NCBI GenBank assembly: GCA_037957365.1 | Contig: JARHVA010000001.1 | Span: 13,225,001 to 13,289,000, forward strand | From: Torreya grandis | Taxonomy: Eukaryota > Streptophyta > Pinopsida > Cupressales > Taxaceae | Direction: 5' to 3' | Length of the DNA stretch: 64,000 nt | Shown here: piece by piece, positions 20,624 to 32,849 of the stretch | Numbering within the stretch: position 1 is the stretch's first letter | How the letters are laid out: each line of letters starts with the position of its first letter | Position numbers and translations under genes: made by a program | Notes under the pieces: model-generated | The model's database searches: none | What the model was told of the DNA's origin: nothing | Seen by the model: only the letters and a program-made list of their open reading frames with translations

Positions 20624-20635
20624 TGAGGTGGGGGG
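20624..20635 (+). other. Copia-1 polypurine tract
   Basis: GAGGTGGGGGG-type purine run directly before the 3' LTR start TGTTAGAG at 20636. Confidence 0.85.
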
Positions 20636-20941
20636 TGTTAGAGTATGTTTTTCAAATTTTTTCTCATGCTTTCTAGTGTCTTAACTATATTTTTCATCTT
20701 GTAGTGAGTTTTTCTTATGTGAGGCCTTTTCCCAAATTGGCCAGCTTAGCTAGTTTAGTATTTTTCCTTGCCTATATATGCAAGTGCCTTAATTTTTACT
20801 AGCATGCTTTGATATGCTTCATTTATAAATATATATGATTTGCATTGTTTTTTCATTTCATATCTATAGCTTGATTTGTGATGTTATATTTTCAATAAAT
20901 TAAATTCTTCTTGGGTTGGAATGCCTTTACCATTTCGAATA
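20636..20941 (+). repeat. Copia-1 3' LTR
   Basis: 306 bp, alignable with 6551-6858. The end has decayed from CTAACA to TCGAATA, so the final CA is now TA. Followed by the GAGAC duplication. Confidence 0.93.
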
Positions 20942-20946
20942 GAGAC

Positions 20947-21784
20947 TTCATCTAAATAGTTTGCATGAATTTTCAAGAAATCCCACCAAACCTATGATGA
21001 ACTAAAAAATTAAGATACCTTGTAGGATGTATGTAATAATTTTTGCACAAAGGATATTCAAAAATGACAAAATGGCAATCAGATTATATCTCTAATACCA
21101 TGTCAAATTACCCCAAGATCTACCAATAAATACACTACAAGTGAAATCTTTGATGCAGGGGAAAAAAAATCCCATGTCGAGGGTTTGAGATTGCATTGTA
21201 GGTGAAAATCTATAATGTCGATAGAGTGGAAAACTCTAACTTCAAAGGTTTTAAACTACACTACATATGAAAATCTTTGATGTAGAGGGAGTGGAAAACT
21301 CTGACATTAGGGGTTTTAAGACTACAGTATAGGTAAAAATATCTAATGTGGATGGAGTGGAAAACTCCAACGCAGGGTTCAAGTTCCCCCTATCTATAAT
21401 TTTTTAATTTTAACTTTGTTTTTGATCTTGTTTGATGTATTAGAAAAGTATTTTGATGAAGAATAATAAGCATCATGTCTCAATATAATCCAAAAATACA
21501 AACTACAAATCCCAAATCCAATGAGTGGTGAATGTAATAAAAAATGGATGCAATGAACATCAAACATGAAGAACATTGGTTCTTAAAAATTCATTATGCA
21601 TAATTTCTCATGTAGATTTATCTATGAGAAAAATTATGAATGGGTTCGATAAGCCTTGTCCGTTGGGATATGGAGTAGGTATCTTTATTTTGAAAAATTT
21701 TATTGTCCCTATTTTTGGTTTACCTCCAATCACCTATAAGAGAATGATTTGGGGTGTTATTTTGAAGTGTAAAAATTCATGACA
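20947..21784 (-). mobile_element. Gypsy-A 5' LTR, right part
   Basis: Resumes the LTR interrupted at 6550 and matches 1500-2345. Includes the 65-bp repeats. It ends ATTCATGACA at 21784, the point at which similarity to the first copy stops. Confidence 0.65.
21133..21385. repeat. 65-bp tandem repeat, second copy
   Basis: About four units of the type described at 1697-1940. Confidence 0.8.
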
Positions 21785-23084
21785 ATAAGAGGAATATTGA
21801 AAAAATGTTGCAAGACAAATCATGCTAACCAAATTTCAAATTCTTGAGCTTCTCATGGATATTACAATCATCCAAATGCTATAGATGTTAAAATAAACTT
21901 GCATAAAAAATTAAACTACTCTAGCCACATTGATAACACTTCCTACTTAATAGATCCTTTATAATTCATCTCACCTAAAAAAATACTTAAACTAAAATAA
22001 AGCACTCAAAAATTGACCTTATAGTAAGAAATATTTGGGTGTATTTGTATTTTATGTATTATTAAGGATTATTTTTCTCAAAAGATATAAAGTAATTTAT
22101 AAAGCACATAACAAAGGAAATATGAACTCATAAATATATTTAAATCACTTAGATATAAGGCTCTATCTATTATTCATACAATCTTTGTGATGCCTTTTGT
22201 AATCCCTTTTCATGCATATTCTGCCATGAATGCATTCCATAAGACAACTTCAAGAAGTAAAGAATGAGTAGTAGATTTAACTTAATGTCTACGAAATTAG
22301 TCCAAATTATAGTAATAACTTGATCATAAGGGTGTATGTGTTTGTGTTGATGAGAATAAATCCATGTCTTGTTGATATATTGAAGAATGAAGAGAGATTA
22401 TACAAATGATTTTTCATTGTGAATGAAGACATGTTATTTCATATAGATGAGGTTTGTAGTGGTTAGTATCCAAGAACAAGGGACTCTTATTAACAATGAT
22501 TTCATCTTGGAATTCATAATTGACACACTTTTATTAGAGGGAAATGAGGAGTTGAAACCAAATGAGTTGATCCATGAACTCAAAAATTTCACATGGTCTT
22601 TGGTAACCATGATTATGAAAAATTAACCAACATTGTGGCATTAATGAACATGTGTACTCCTGATTAGTTCCCAACGTGTTTCCTTTTAAATATGTTTAAA
22701 CATTAATATTTTTAGATGTTAGTGGTAGGTAAATGTTAAGCATGATAATAAAATATAAAAAATATTACACCTACAGTCCACATGGTATGTATGTAATAAA
22801 TTATATATCTATAAAATATATGTATATATTATATAATAAAGACTATAAATATCTATTTAAAATAACTAATACATGTTCTTTATAATTTTAGGTCAATGAA
22901 GACCCATAAATATGTAATAATAATGGATAAATTATGTATGAAATTAGGTTGTAACATATTTTATAGGGTGATTAGAAGTGATAATTAAGGAAATGGAATA
23001 AAATTTGGGCTAGTAGGCCAATTCATATGTTTCCCTAATTAACCATTTTCAAAAGGACAAAAATATACTTTTAGACAAATGGAA
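21785..23084. other. No recognisable feature
   Basis: Strongly AT-rich, no open frame of note and no motif. The part next to 23085 may be the 3' end and LTR of Gypsy-B, but I could not find a matching LTR near 27054. Confidence 0.4.
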
Positions 23085-23680
23085 AATATTAGCCATTAAA
23101 ATTACCCCTACATTAAATCCCATTGTTTAGGCTTATCACCAACTAAACATCTTAGTAAATTTCTAATATTATGATTTACAACCTATTTTTACCCATTTGT
23201 TTGAGGATTATGGGTTATACGAAAGTCCAATATCATGTCCTAATTTCACCATAGTTTCATCTAAATTTTCTAACAAACTTATTATTTGTATATGATAAAA
23301 TACTCTTTGTCAAGACATGTAATTTCATAACTTCTCATTGAGTTCTTGGTAATCCAAGAATGAAATCCATGATCAATACATCCCATGGTCTATCTAGAAT
23401 AGATAGTGGCTGATATAGTCCCATATTCTAAATTTTTCCTTTAGCATGTTAGAAAACTCTACACCCTTACATGAAATCCTTCAATTACATGCTCATTTGT
23501 GGCCAATAATAATATTTATTCCATTGTGCCAAATTTTATCATGCCCAAAGTGACAAGCTAAGTCTCTACCATGTTTTTCCTTCATTAGTTTTTCTCTTAA
23601 ATAACCTTTAGGTATGCACATCCTCTTTCCTTTGAACAAAAATCCATCTTGAACCATATACTATTGATATGGATTTCTAT
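23085..23680 (-). pseudogene. Gypsy-B integrase
   Basis: From 23680 downwards: VQDGFLFKGKRMCIPKGYL, then LMKEKHGRDLACHFGHDKI, the H..H half of the integrase zinc-binding domain. Near 23400-23330 comes [17 protein letters not shown], which carries the first catalytic Asp of the core. A later patch near 23170-23110 reads LRCLVGDKPKQWDL, the conserved segment beyond the catalytic Glu. Sequence between the patches is compressed, so part of the core is probably deleted. Stops interrupt each patch. It would have inserted the cDNA; this copy cannot. Confidence 0.82.
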
Positions 23681-23899
23681 CCATATTCATTATATTCATG
23701 CATGTTGCCCATGCATATGAAAAATCCAAATCCTTCTCATATAAGTCTTTCATTGAGTCAAACCCAATGACCTCTATCATGAACTCATTCACAACAAGAG
23801 CTTGGATAAGGTATCCACAACCTTATTGTATTTCCCACTTATATGTTTTAAAATAGAAGAATAAACTTGAATAAAATATATCCATTTGGTTTTGATTAA

Positions 23900-24160
23900 G
23901 CTTACTCTAGTTGTTTATAAATTACAAATTTTGATGATCCATAAATAAAACTAATTATTTTGGAAACAATTAGTGCCTACACTTATTAAGGAATTGCATA
24001 ATTACATAAAATTCTTATTCATAGACCGAATACTTTATCATAGCTTCATTTAAATTGTCACTAGAATATGCAATGGCCTTACCTTCTTGCCTCAATACCA
24101 CTCTTATCATTGTTTCACTCACATCACAATCCACTATAAAAACTTTTCCAAAATATGTTA
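23900..24160 (-). pseudogene. Gypsy-B RNase H
   Basis: Minus-strand frame from about 24157 reads YFGKVFIVDCDVSETMIRVV then LRQEGKAIAYSSDNLNEAMI and KYSVYE. It matches the gypsy RNase H pattern VxxDASxxGIGAVLxQxGxPIAYxSxxLxxAxxxYxxxExE. Asp is kept in VDCD. A stop replaces the codon before EFY. It follows RT without a gap, the normal order. Confidence 0.85.
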
Positions 24161-24230
24161 AAGCTAACACTGACTATTGTGTTACCTTTTTATTCAATAA
24201 TTTAGAGTTATCTTTTGCTGTGACTATCCA

Positions 24231-25103
24231 TTAAAACATATTTTTACCTCCTATCATGGTCTCTGTAATGGGTGAAAAAAATCCATTAAATTTTTTGTTA
24301 AATTTATGATATAAAATTTCCAACCCATAAAATATTTTTGCCTCAAACATACTTTTTGGTGAAGGCCACTCCAAAATCGCTCTCACCTTTTTGGGGTCCA
24401 TTCTCAACCCATATTTTGAGATCAAAAATATATTAGTTCTTATTGCATCAAACTACACTTATTTAAGTTGACAAAAATATCTTCCTTTAGGTTATTCAAA
24501 ACCAAATTCAAATGCTCCTCTTTAAAATGACTAAAAATCAAAATATCATCCAGATAATCAATCACAAACTTACCTATAAACAACTTCAATAATTTAGTCT
24601 GATGAATGTGCTTAAGGCATATAAAAAATTGAATGGCATAACAAGTTACTCATGTAATCTATCATTCACCTTGAATATGATCTTACACTCATCAGCTTCC
24701 CTTATCTAAATTTGGTGATATCCAATTTTCAAATCTATCTTGGTGAAGTACTTGGATCCACTCAAATAGTCCATGCAGTCATCCATTCATGGAATTAGAA
24801 ACTTGTACTTAATAGTGATCTTATTTATTGCTATCTAGTCTAACACATTCTCTAATATCCACCCTTCTTGGGTGCCAATATAATTGGGACTGCACATGAT
24901 CTTAAACTCTCCTAGATCAAACCCTTTTTTATAAAATCTTGTACTTGCCTCTTTATATCCTCATTCTCCATTGAAGTTAATCTATAAGTTGCCTTGTTTG
25001 GAAAACTTAATTTTATCACTAGATGCATATGATGTCTAATGTTCCTCATGGGTGTTAGTCCATCTAGAAAATCATTTGACACAATGTCAACATATTCTCC
25101 CAA
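24231..25103 (-). pseudogene. Gypsy-B reverse transcriptase
   Basis: Entry at 25103-24912 (63 open codons): MRNIRHHMHLVIKLSFPNKA then YRLTSMENEDIKRQVQDFIK, the typical start of gypsy RT. Then AVPIILAPKKGG, KYFTKIDLKIGYHQ with the first catalytic Asp, and an intact YLDD box at 24545-24556 inside VIDYLDDILIFSHFKEEHL. The end at 24425-24231 is ISKYGLRMDPKKVRAILEWP then FYGLEILYHKFNKKF. Frames shift at least twice and stops are present. Confidence 0.9.
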
Positions 25104-25429
25104 TTTGTTTGAATTTCAATAGGAAGATCACTCACCTTAATGGCAGTCACAACTTGCATAAGCTTTGAATTGAAAGCAAAGCATGTCATTTTCATATTTG
25201 TCACATTGAATAAATTTTCACCAAAACCTAAATTACCTTAAAAAAATTGTCCATTTTTTCTCTTCTATCCTTCAATGGGCTCAAAGTGAACCTCTTTCCA
25301 CCCTTCATAAGTGTAGGTGTTCGATCTACCATAATGCATTGCTCTTCTATCCTACTTCTATAACATTATTAAAAACACATGACACACATCCATAGGCATA
25401 ATATCACATAAAACTTTTTTCTAATATGA

Positions 25430-25620
25430 ACCTATTTAAACACTCACCATACATATATCATTCACCAACACTTGGTGACCCATAAACAACCACAAAACCT
25501 TGTATGGCATTAGATGCACTAACTTTCTAAATCCAAGTGTTTCCATCATCTCTTGAGACACAAAATTATAAATGATACCACTATCAACAAATACCTTAAA
25601 ACATTTACCTCTTACTTTGT
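25430..25620 (-). pseudogene. Gypsy-B aspartic protease
   Basis: Minus strand reads CFKVFVDSGIIYNFVSQEMM then ETLGFRKLVHLMPYKVLWL and GHQVLVNDICMVSV. VDSG keeps the catalytic Asp-Ser-Gly, and the following F(V/I)SxxxxxxLGL pattern is that of gypsy retropepsins. It lies between zinc knuckle and RT, as expected. Confidence 0.82.
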
Positions 25621-25819
25621 AAATAGTCTAGAATAGACTCTTTTTTTGCATTAATTTGTTTATCTCTTTGGTTGGCTTTGACAACACTCTTTTCATCATA
25701 AGAGCCACCCCTCATTCTGGATATTCCATGCATGTTGGAGATCCAACACTCTCTTCATCTACATGATAAATATGATTTCTATATTTATCCCTCTTGTTAC
25801 TATTCTGGAATGCTTATGG

Positions 25820-26700
25820 ATACTCAAAATTTCCATGTCCAACATACTTATTTCACTCAAAACACCTACCCATAACCTATATGTCTTCCTATTTTTAAGG
25901 ATCCTATTTCTTTAGAAGAATAACCTCTTCCTCTTGCATTTTAATTCTAACTTTGAGAGATGATTATTTATCCTTCTTGAGTTTACTATCCTCTTCCACC
26001 ATTATTTTTTTATATTCCTCTTGAGAATATCCTTCTAACTCTAGAGTTCATTTGTACCTTCTAAACAACTTTTTCTCTACCTATAATGCACATTATAGGC
26101 TTCCTCCACCATTCTTAGTTTTAAAATTTTTATTTCATGTTGAATGGAAACACAATCCATTCATATATATTGGCACCTTCTCTAAATCATCTTCTATATG
26201 TCATGTTCTTATAGTGAGTCTATAAAAATCCTCAATATAATCTTTTATGCTCATCTCTTTTTGTCTCAAATTTTGTAATTTATTGAAAAAACTCATCTGG
26301 TAATCTTAAGGTAAGAACTTGGCCTTCAAATTTGTTACCATCTTGTCCTAAGGTTTGGTTTTCTCTTTACCTTTGATTCATCTTTAGTTTTCACATGATC
26401 CCACCATAGAGATGTATGACCCTTCAACTTTGTGAAAGAAAACTTTACCTTCTTGAGTTCCTCCACTAACTCATATTCAAAGTATTTCTACATCTCCATG
26501 ATCCAATCTATAAGCTCCTCAAGGCTTAAACTTATATTGTAGAAAGGGGTATCTAACTTTTGATTTTCTATCCAATTTTACAACATATTTGTGAAACATG
26601 TGCTTAGGTACATCTACCATCTATTTTAGTTAAATCTCTTGATATTATACTTCATCATCACTTAGATATTTAACATGAGTTCCTCTTATTTGTGTTGCTT
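25820..26700 (-). pseudogene. Gypsy-B gag with decayed zinc knuckle
   Basis: Near 26585-26380 the minus strand gives NWIENQKLDTPFYNISLSLE, ELIDWIMEM, KYFEYELVEELKKVKFSFTK and LKGHTSLWWDHV. This is the standard retrotrans_gag sequence in which EL(I/L)DWI...YFEY...KV...L(K/R)GxAxxWW is conserved. About 25885-25825 gives a CCHC remnant, RCFE then a stop, then NKYVGHGNFEYP, with the last Cys now Tyr. Capsid and RNA-binding roles are known for the family; this copy is not translatable as one protein. Confidence 0.85.
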
Positions 26701-27041
26701 CCATTGCATCCAATCTTTCTTGGATTCATCTCATCATCTATGCCAAGTATGTAACTCTAAGTGCCCTTGGTATTTCTCCTCTTCTAAAAAGATTAGTTGT
26801 ATATGCCATCACTCCATCAAAATGTAATATTCTCCTTCAAAACTTGATAATGACTCAATTAGAGTCTTCACACACATCACCCAATAAGGGAAAAACCTTG
26901 CCTTGATACAAATTAGTGCAGGTGGGAATTAGGGGGGAAATTGAATATATTCCTCACTCCCCAGTGGTAGTTCTCTCTCACTCTCAATCTATTAGGGACA
27001 TAAGACACTAGACAAAGACACACACTTTCTTTCTTTATGTT

Positions 27042-27053
27042 TTGATACCAAAT
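27042..27053 (-). other. Gypsy-B primer-binding site
   Basis: Minus strand TGGTATCAAAAC, close to the initiator-Met consensus TGGTATCAGAGC. It lies about 350 bp upstream of recognisable gag, a normal distance. Confidence 0.6.
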
Positions 27054-29470
27054 TACATTCACAACCAAAAGACTAGGATCACACACTCACTTAATGAATT
27101 ATATCTCTACTTTGTATCTTTGTCCCTATCCCCCTTTTTTCTCTAATTAAGAAGATAAACCGTTTCTATTTTAGCCTCAAAATCTAAAAATTCCCTATAA
27201 CCCTTCATGATCATCAATCTTGATACATTTACCACGTTTCATTTCTTTACTATAAATTCTAGTAGATAGTTGAAAATGGTATTAAGTTATTTTAATCACA
27301 AATAGTGGCTCACTAGTGTGACCAATTACCCCATGATCATCACCAAAGTAAAGCTTTTATCAAGAGATTTACAATGTGATTGATAAAACTTCATTTGGTG
27401 ATATCTTGCAAAAGATATGGCCATTTGAAATTCCCTGGTATTACTTGCCTATTGAACATGGCTTAAGGGAATTATTTACCCAAAGACTCACTAGGATTGT
27501 AACACATGTCGCAATACCATTTTCTCAGTGTAACAAACTTTATTTAACTTCAGTGTCTTCCCTATACTCTATTGACCCATGGACTTATTGAGTTTCCACA
27601 TAATGAATTGATCACATATGCGTAAAATTTTGTGGCCCCACCATTACCTATGACTTTTTAGAAAGATCATGATTATGACACGTGTCACAACCCCAAACTC
27701 TCAGACTCTTGGACCCATTAGAATCTTGGACCCCTCTAACTTTAGGATCCTAGACTCTTATTAACTCTACTAAAATTATTACTCCTAGACTCCCAAATCC
27801 TAAACTCTTATGAATTCTATTTTCATTATCACAATACTTAGGCTCAAAGTGATGAATTAATCTCCATTGTGACTAAGGACTAAAATAACCTAAGGACTAT
27901 ATTAACATCAATAATACTTATATAATCTCATCAGCCACTAATAGATTATAAATTTAAGTTGTGAGTAATTATGTAACCCAATAAAGTGATTAATGTGATA
28001 TTTATGATCTTTGTGGCTGTTACAAACTTGTGAACCCAAAACTTTGCCTCTGCAACTCTATTAATTCCATAAAGAGGTCTGCATCTCTTATTGAACTCTA
28101 CCCAAAACTATTACTATATTTTTAGTGATGAAATATTTATCACTTACCTTAGATACTCTTGCATCACACATCAATCTCCTAGAGTGCACATCCTAAAGAG
28201 TGCAATAGGAAAGGGGTTGGGTTATCTCCTCGTGTTATATGAGAGATATACATATTATATCTTTATACTTGTGTATCATCACCTTCATGCCTTCAAATTT
28301 ATTTTTCCTCCTTTAGGTCTCTCTTCCCTTCATGCATTTTCTTATTATTATTAATTTTAAATCTCCCAACTAAATCAATCTTTATCAGTTTAACTCTTTA
28401 CAACTTTCTTTGTATTCCCTACTAAATTAATGTGGTAGATCTAGTCTATTATTTATTTGAGTCCTTTACCTACTAAATTGAATCTATTGATTTTTTTGTT
28501 TCCATAATTTTTATTAAATTCATCACAATTTATTTAATTATTTTCCTATTTATAATAGATTTACATGGCTGACCCAATACTATGCCATTCCAGATTCATT
28601 ATATTGAATCAATCTAGATAAATTCTATTGGCATTTGAGATAAGTCAATTTTATGACATTGATTAGTATTTATAGGGTTCCTAAATGTCATTTTTATATG
28701 ACAAAAACACTCATTTTCTTTTCTTAAACATGAAAATTCTACTCTAAGTATATAGGAGGAATTAGGAGATAGGATCTTATTCTTGTAGAGGTCTAGTCTT
28801 GCTTAAGGTATTTGAAACTCAATATAAGGAAGTTGAACCAAGGAGGTGCCACTTAGTATTTATAGTTCCTAATTAAGAAAAATAATTTCTTCATACTTTC
28901 CATTTGATTTATTCACCTACAACATCTCTTAAAAAGTGCCACCAAAACTAAAGGGGAGACTTATGCACCGATAATTCTACTCAAGGTAAGTATCCTTATC
29001 CCCAATATCTTCACTTTATTTAATTTAGTGGATAGATATATTTTTCATATTATTAAATAATATGTTTTTTTTTCCTTCTCTCCTTGCTTAAATTATCTTA
29101 GTGTAGGCTATCTATGTCTGCGGATACAACCATAGTTAGATTTCCTTTATCTAAAGTTAGGTTAGTTTTGACTACCTTTGTATGTAATTATAACCCTTAT
29201 ATCCATTTGGAATTTATAACTAGATAGTTTATATTCTAACATCTTGGATATAGTTTTCCCTTGTTCATTAGTTAATTTCATGCAATTTCCTTATTATATC
29301 CTTGATCCCCTCTTTAAAAACAACACTTTCTTATAGCCTTCATTACGATTTATGGCATAGCTTCTTGTATGTAGTTGGTCCTAGAATGGTATTATCTCTT
29401 TCCTATATTAAAGGATATTTGTATTTTTAACCATATTTTCTCAACATACATACCTATCCTTGACTATATT
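27054..29470. mobile_element. Region between two divergent gypsy primer sites, probable LTR sequence
   Basis: Contains the expected positions of the Gypsy-B 5' LTR (minus, leaving 27054) and the Gypsy-C 5' LTR (plus, ending about 29468). Repeated phrases such as CCTAGACTC(T/C)...AAACTCTTA at 27730-27815 look like decayed short repeats. Open frames 27376-27591 and 28091-28354 show no motif. LTR ends not defined. Confidence 0.4.
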
Positions 29471-29471
29471 A

Positions 29472-29483
29472 AGTGGTATCAGA
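29472..29483 (+). other. Gypsy-C primer-binding site
   Basis: TGGTATCAGAGC, exact consensus for initiator-Met tRNA priming. Sequence before it (TTGACTATATTAAG) should be the LTR end, but a final CA is not preserved. Confidence 0.8.
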
Positions 29484-29639
29484 GCAAGGTATCAACTTTG
29501 GGATAAGGAAGAGATTCTTCTCCATCTTATGTGGGTGGTTAGAGAACTAAGTGTTGAAAGTATGGTCTAAAGGAGTGTGTGGCTTATGTAGGTATGAAAA
29601 ATTAGTATTAAAATAGTATTTTGAGTTTAAAATAGGGTC

Positions 29640-30700
29640 AAAATGCCTACAAGAAGAATGAGAAGAGATAGAGTAGTGGCTACCAACATGACAATAAGGT
29701 TGGATGAGATTATAAGATGTTTAGGGATATACAGGTAAGACTATCTGATGTTAAAGAGGATATAAGAATGGGATTCATCCCAAGGGATGATATGAGTGAT
29801 TTGAAAAATGAAAAGTTAACAATGGAAGATGTGGGAGTAGCACTAAATTGATTGGATGAAGGAGAATACAAGATTTTTAGATCCATTTAAAATATTGGGA
29901 GAGGTTCCAAGGCAAAGCTTACAACTTAATTAGAGGATTTCAATCCCAAGGCTCTGATTGTTAGGATTAATGAGATGGATGAGTATTTATAATTTAATGA
30001 AGTGGATGACAAAAGGAAGGCAAAGGTGGCTCAAACAAAGTTGAAAGGTTGTGTAGCCATACGGTGGAAGGAGGTATAAATAAAGTGAAAAAGAAGGGGT
30101 ATGAAAAAGATAATTTTTTTAGAGAGGATGGTTACAAAGATGAAAGGAAATTTTATGCCTAGGGATTATTACATGGATTTATTAAAGAAGTTATAAAATT
30201 TGAGGTAAATCAAGCTCAGTGTGAAGGTCTACACAAAATATTTATACAAGATTACTATTTGGTCTAGCCATCATCAGGTAAATCAAGAAAAGGTGGCCAA
30301 ATACATCAATGAGATGTGTTAGAATATTCAAGATGAACTCAGCCCAGTGAGGATGCATAAAGTGGAAGAAGTATATTATTATGATATAAGGGCAAAAGAG
30401 AAGTTATTTAGGAAGCAAAAAAGTAAAACTAGAGGATGAGGGAAGTGTGGCAGTGGTAGAGGACAACTATAAAGTGAATGCAATCAATAGTGGAATTAGG
30501 AAAGAGCTAACACTTCTCAAGTGCCGAATAAACAAGAAAAGGGAGAAGCCATCTCCACAAGAGGAAGGGGTAGATATCATTGATGTAGAGGAATAACAGT
30601 AAATAGAACATAATATAGGTACAAAGACTTTGGGAATCATGATTTTGAGTGTCCTCATGTTCAATGTGATAGTGAGAGGAAAATGCATGAAGGTAATGTG
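29640..30700 (+). pseudogene. Gypsy-C gag remnant
   Basis: Starts MPTRRMRRDRVVATNM at 29648. Later patches in changing frames are AQTKLKGCVAIRWKEV near 30030, ERMVTKMKGNFMPRDYYMDL near 30120 and QEKVAKYINEM near 30290. These match gypsy gag (KLKGxAxxWW, MKxxFxPxxY, VxxYxxEF). A zinc-knuckle remnant RYKDFGNHDFECPH lies near 30615-30660, with only the last Cys and the His kept. Many stops. Minus-strand open frames at 30467-30710 are shadows. Confidence 0.75.
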
Positions 30701-30839
30701 CAAGTTTCACAAGTAGAAGTGGAGTATATATGCAATCAAAAATGCATCATGTCTATAAATCAATCTTGGCTCAAAGAAGATAGAGCATACCTACACTTCT
30801 GATTGGGAATACATTTGTTAAGCGGGAGCATGACCAAGA

Positions 30840-31900
30840 TGGGGATCCACTAGACCCAATTAGGGGATCACTTATCACAACACACCATGCTAGGAAGGGT
30901 TCCAAAGCCTATAGTCTAACACAATCATGTAAAAACCCTAAAAGAGTCATAGGTTTAATGTTCACTCTATATGTAATAAACAAGAAATTAAATCTAATCT
31001 AGTGCACACCAAATCTTGTGGCACAACATGAGGGGTTAGTAAAGCAATCAAAACATGTATAAGAGAATCTCAATTAAGTTAAGTATGAGTAAGACCCTAA
31101 TACATGGAATATGAAGAGTAATATTATTTGAGCCAATAGTTATGTCACTTCTATCTACTAAAGAGAGGAAAACAAAGTTAGAATATACTTACCTGAATGT
31201 AAACTCATCGAATCTCAATCTTTCCCTTGGCTAAAGGGTCTTTGTAATAGGTTGTTTTTGTTTGTAAGGATAAATAATACAGGCCAAAGCATCCAAGACT
31301 TATCCACAAGACTAGATTCTCCAAGTAAAAACCATAATCTAAGAATCCTCAAGTAGAATGGTGGAAGAGCAGATTGTAAAGAATCATGAGGGAATAATAA
31401 ATCTTGATTGCATATTGAAATAATGATGAAATGGTCTTGTATATATAGGTGGATCTCATGCTAAATCCCTTTGAATATGTTAGTTATATAGGGTGGACCT
31501 AGTCTACCCCATATGTTTTCAAGAGATAAATCATTAGGCCCTAAGCTAGGTTAATTGAAGGGATAACAAAAATCCAAGTGAAAAATATCCCTAAATAATA
31601 CAAGGTCAACCCTATCAACCTTGTATAGTAATCAAAGGTTTAAAAATATATATGGTTGACCTAGTTGACCTAGTACAATCAACTAGTGAAAGGCGATCAA
31701 GGTGAGGAAAAGAGGGATGAAAAGATGAAAAAGATTGGAGGAGTGTTCAAGGGAGGAGTAATAGCTTAGGGAATAGTTTTATGAGCTAGTTGGATTGATA
31801 ATAATATGGTAATAAGGGATAAAAATCTTGAAAAGTACCAAATGTCTACCCACCCCTTTCTCGATCTACCCCTTAAGGCATGCACTCAGAGAGATTGAGT
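30840..31900. other. Unassigned stretch inside Gypsy-C
   Basis: No gag or pol motif on either strand between the zinc-knuckle remnant and the protease. It holds phrases typical of retroelement non-coding sequence (GGTTGACCTAGTTGACCTAG near 31650, imperfect doublet). It could be a nested LTR or solo LTR; no paired repeat was found. Confidence 0.35.
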
Positions 31901-32039
31901 CTTGATAGGTTTTTTTGAGATGTAAAGAGTTAGTATTTGATAAAATTTGAAAATATTGTTTATAAAAAATCCACACTATCATCTGAGCATATAGAGGATT
32001 CAATACAATGAGAGGTTTTGTTAGGAATGAGGAGATTCT

Positions 32040-32530
32040 TAAAGGTTGAGAATAATAATGAGAAAGAGTACCAAAGGAGGAACATTTTCAAAGCTGATGC
32101 AAGACAAAAGGTAAGTGTTGCACTATTTTGGTTAATAGTGGAAGATGAAATAATTTAGTGTCCATTAAGATGGTTTTCAAGCTTGATTTGGTGTGCAATA
32201 CACACCCAAGACCATATAGAGTGTGTTGGTTATGATAGGGAAAAAGGATATTGTGAAGTGGAAATGTAGGTTAGTAAATATCAAGATAAGGTTTTGTGTG
32301 ATTTCTTACCCATGGATGCATACAATGTTTTTATAGGTAGGTCATGTCAATTTTATGGGGAGATGTATGATGAGATAGGTAACACCATAAGGGTTAATAA
32401 GGATGGGTAGATGGGGATTTAGAGGATTAGGATGAGCACAAAAATCATCTTGTGAGGAATGTGGATGAGCATGTGCTACTAAAGAAAGTGGTAGGAGACT
32501 CTCACTTCTCCAAGGTAGAAATAAATGAGT
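32040..32530 (+). pseudogene. Gypsy-C protease remnant
   Basis: Plus-strand reading near 32130-32410 gives GYCEVEM then VSKYQDKVLCDFLPMDAYNV and FIGRSCQFYGEMYDE. This matches the second half of gypsy retropepsin, where CxVxFxIGxYxDxVxCDVVPMDxCHxLLGRPW is conserved. The half with the catalytic Asp is not clearly preserved (IVEDEII may be its trace). Downstream, EINEFKN at about 32520 ends recognisable sequence. Confidence 0.72.
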
Positions 32531-32849
32531 TTAAAAATTAAATATAATAATTGAAATAAATATGGAGTGTCCATGGTTGATGTTAGCTCAGATGTGTATA
32601 AAAGAGAGGAGGAAGGAAGTGCATATATGTGGTGTGAAAGGTCAACCCATTATTTGAGGGGGTTGGGATGAGATAACATGGAACAAGATTGGTGGAGGAG
32701 TAGAATTTTTATTCCAACAATTTAGCTAAAAAATATGGCATTAAATCACATTGTGGAGGGTGCACAGTCACTTTTGGCCTAAATCCAAAATGATGGTTCT
32801 ACAACCTAGGCCAAATTTGTGATAAATATGGTAAAAAACTCTTACCTTA

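Larger units (their letters stand above)
6551..20941 (+). mobile_element. Copia-1: decayed Ty1/copia element, host to Copia-2
   Basis: LTRs of 308 and 306 bp are flanked by the 5-bp duplication GAGAC (6546-6550 and 20942-20946). After the 5' LTR comes a tRNA-iMet-type primer site; before the 3' LTR comes a G-rich polypurine tract. The order gag, protease, integrase, RT, RNase H is that of Ty1/copia, but every segment carries stops. The LTRs differ at roughly 13-15% of sites by eye, so this is an old insertion. It lies inside the Gypsy-A 5' LTR. Subtracting Copia-2 (5.7 kb) and the unidentified 2.2-kb insertion leaves about 6.5 kb, a normal copia length. Confidence 0.95.
23085..27053 (-). mobile_element. 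Gypsy-B: decayed Ty3/gypsy element
   Basis: Read on the minus strand from a primer site at 27042-27053, the order is gag, zinc knuckle, protease, RT, RNase H, integrase, as in Ty3/gypsy. All parts carry stops and frame changes. Integrase wording of the type LYQPLxIPDRPWDxLxMDFxLGLPRTQ is that of plant chromovirus-like gypsy elements, but no chromodomain was recognised. LTRs were not delimited. Confidence 0.85.
29472..32740 (+). mobile_element. Gypsy-C: decayed Ty3/gypsy element, 5' part only
   Basis: Begins with the primer site TGGTATCAGAGC (29472-29483) and carries gag and protease remnants. No RT is recognisable before the sequence changes character near 32750. A stretch at about 30840-31900 without motifs may be a further insertion. 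Confidence 0.7.
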
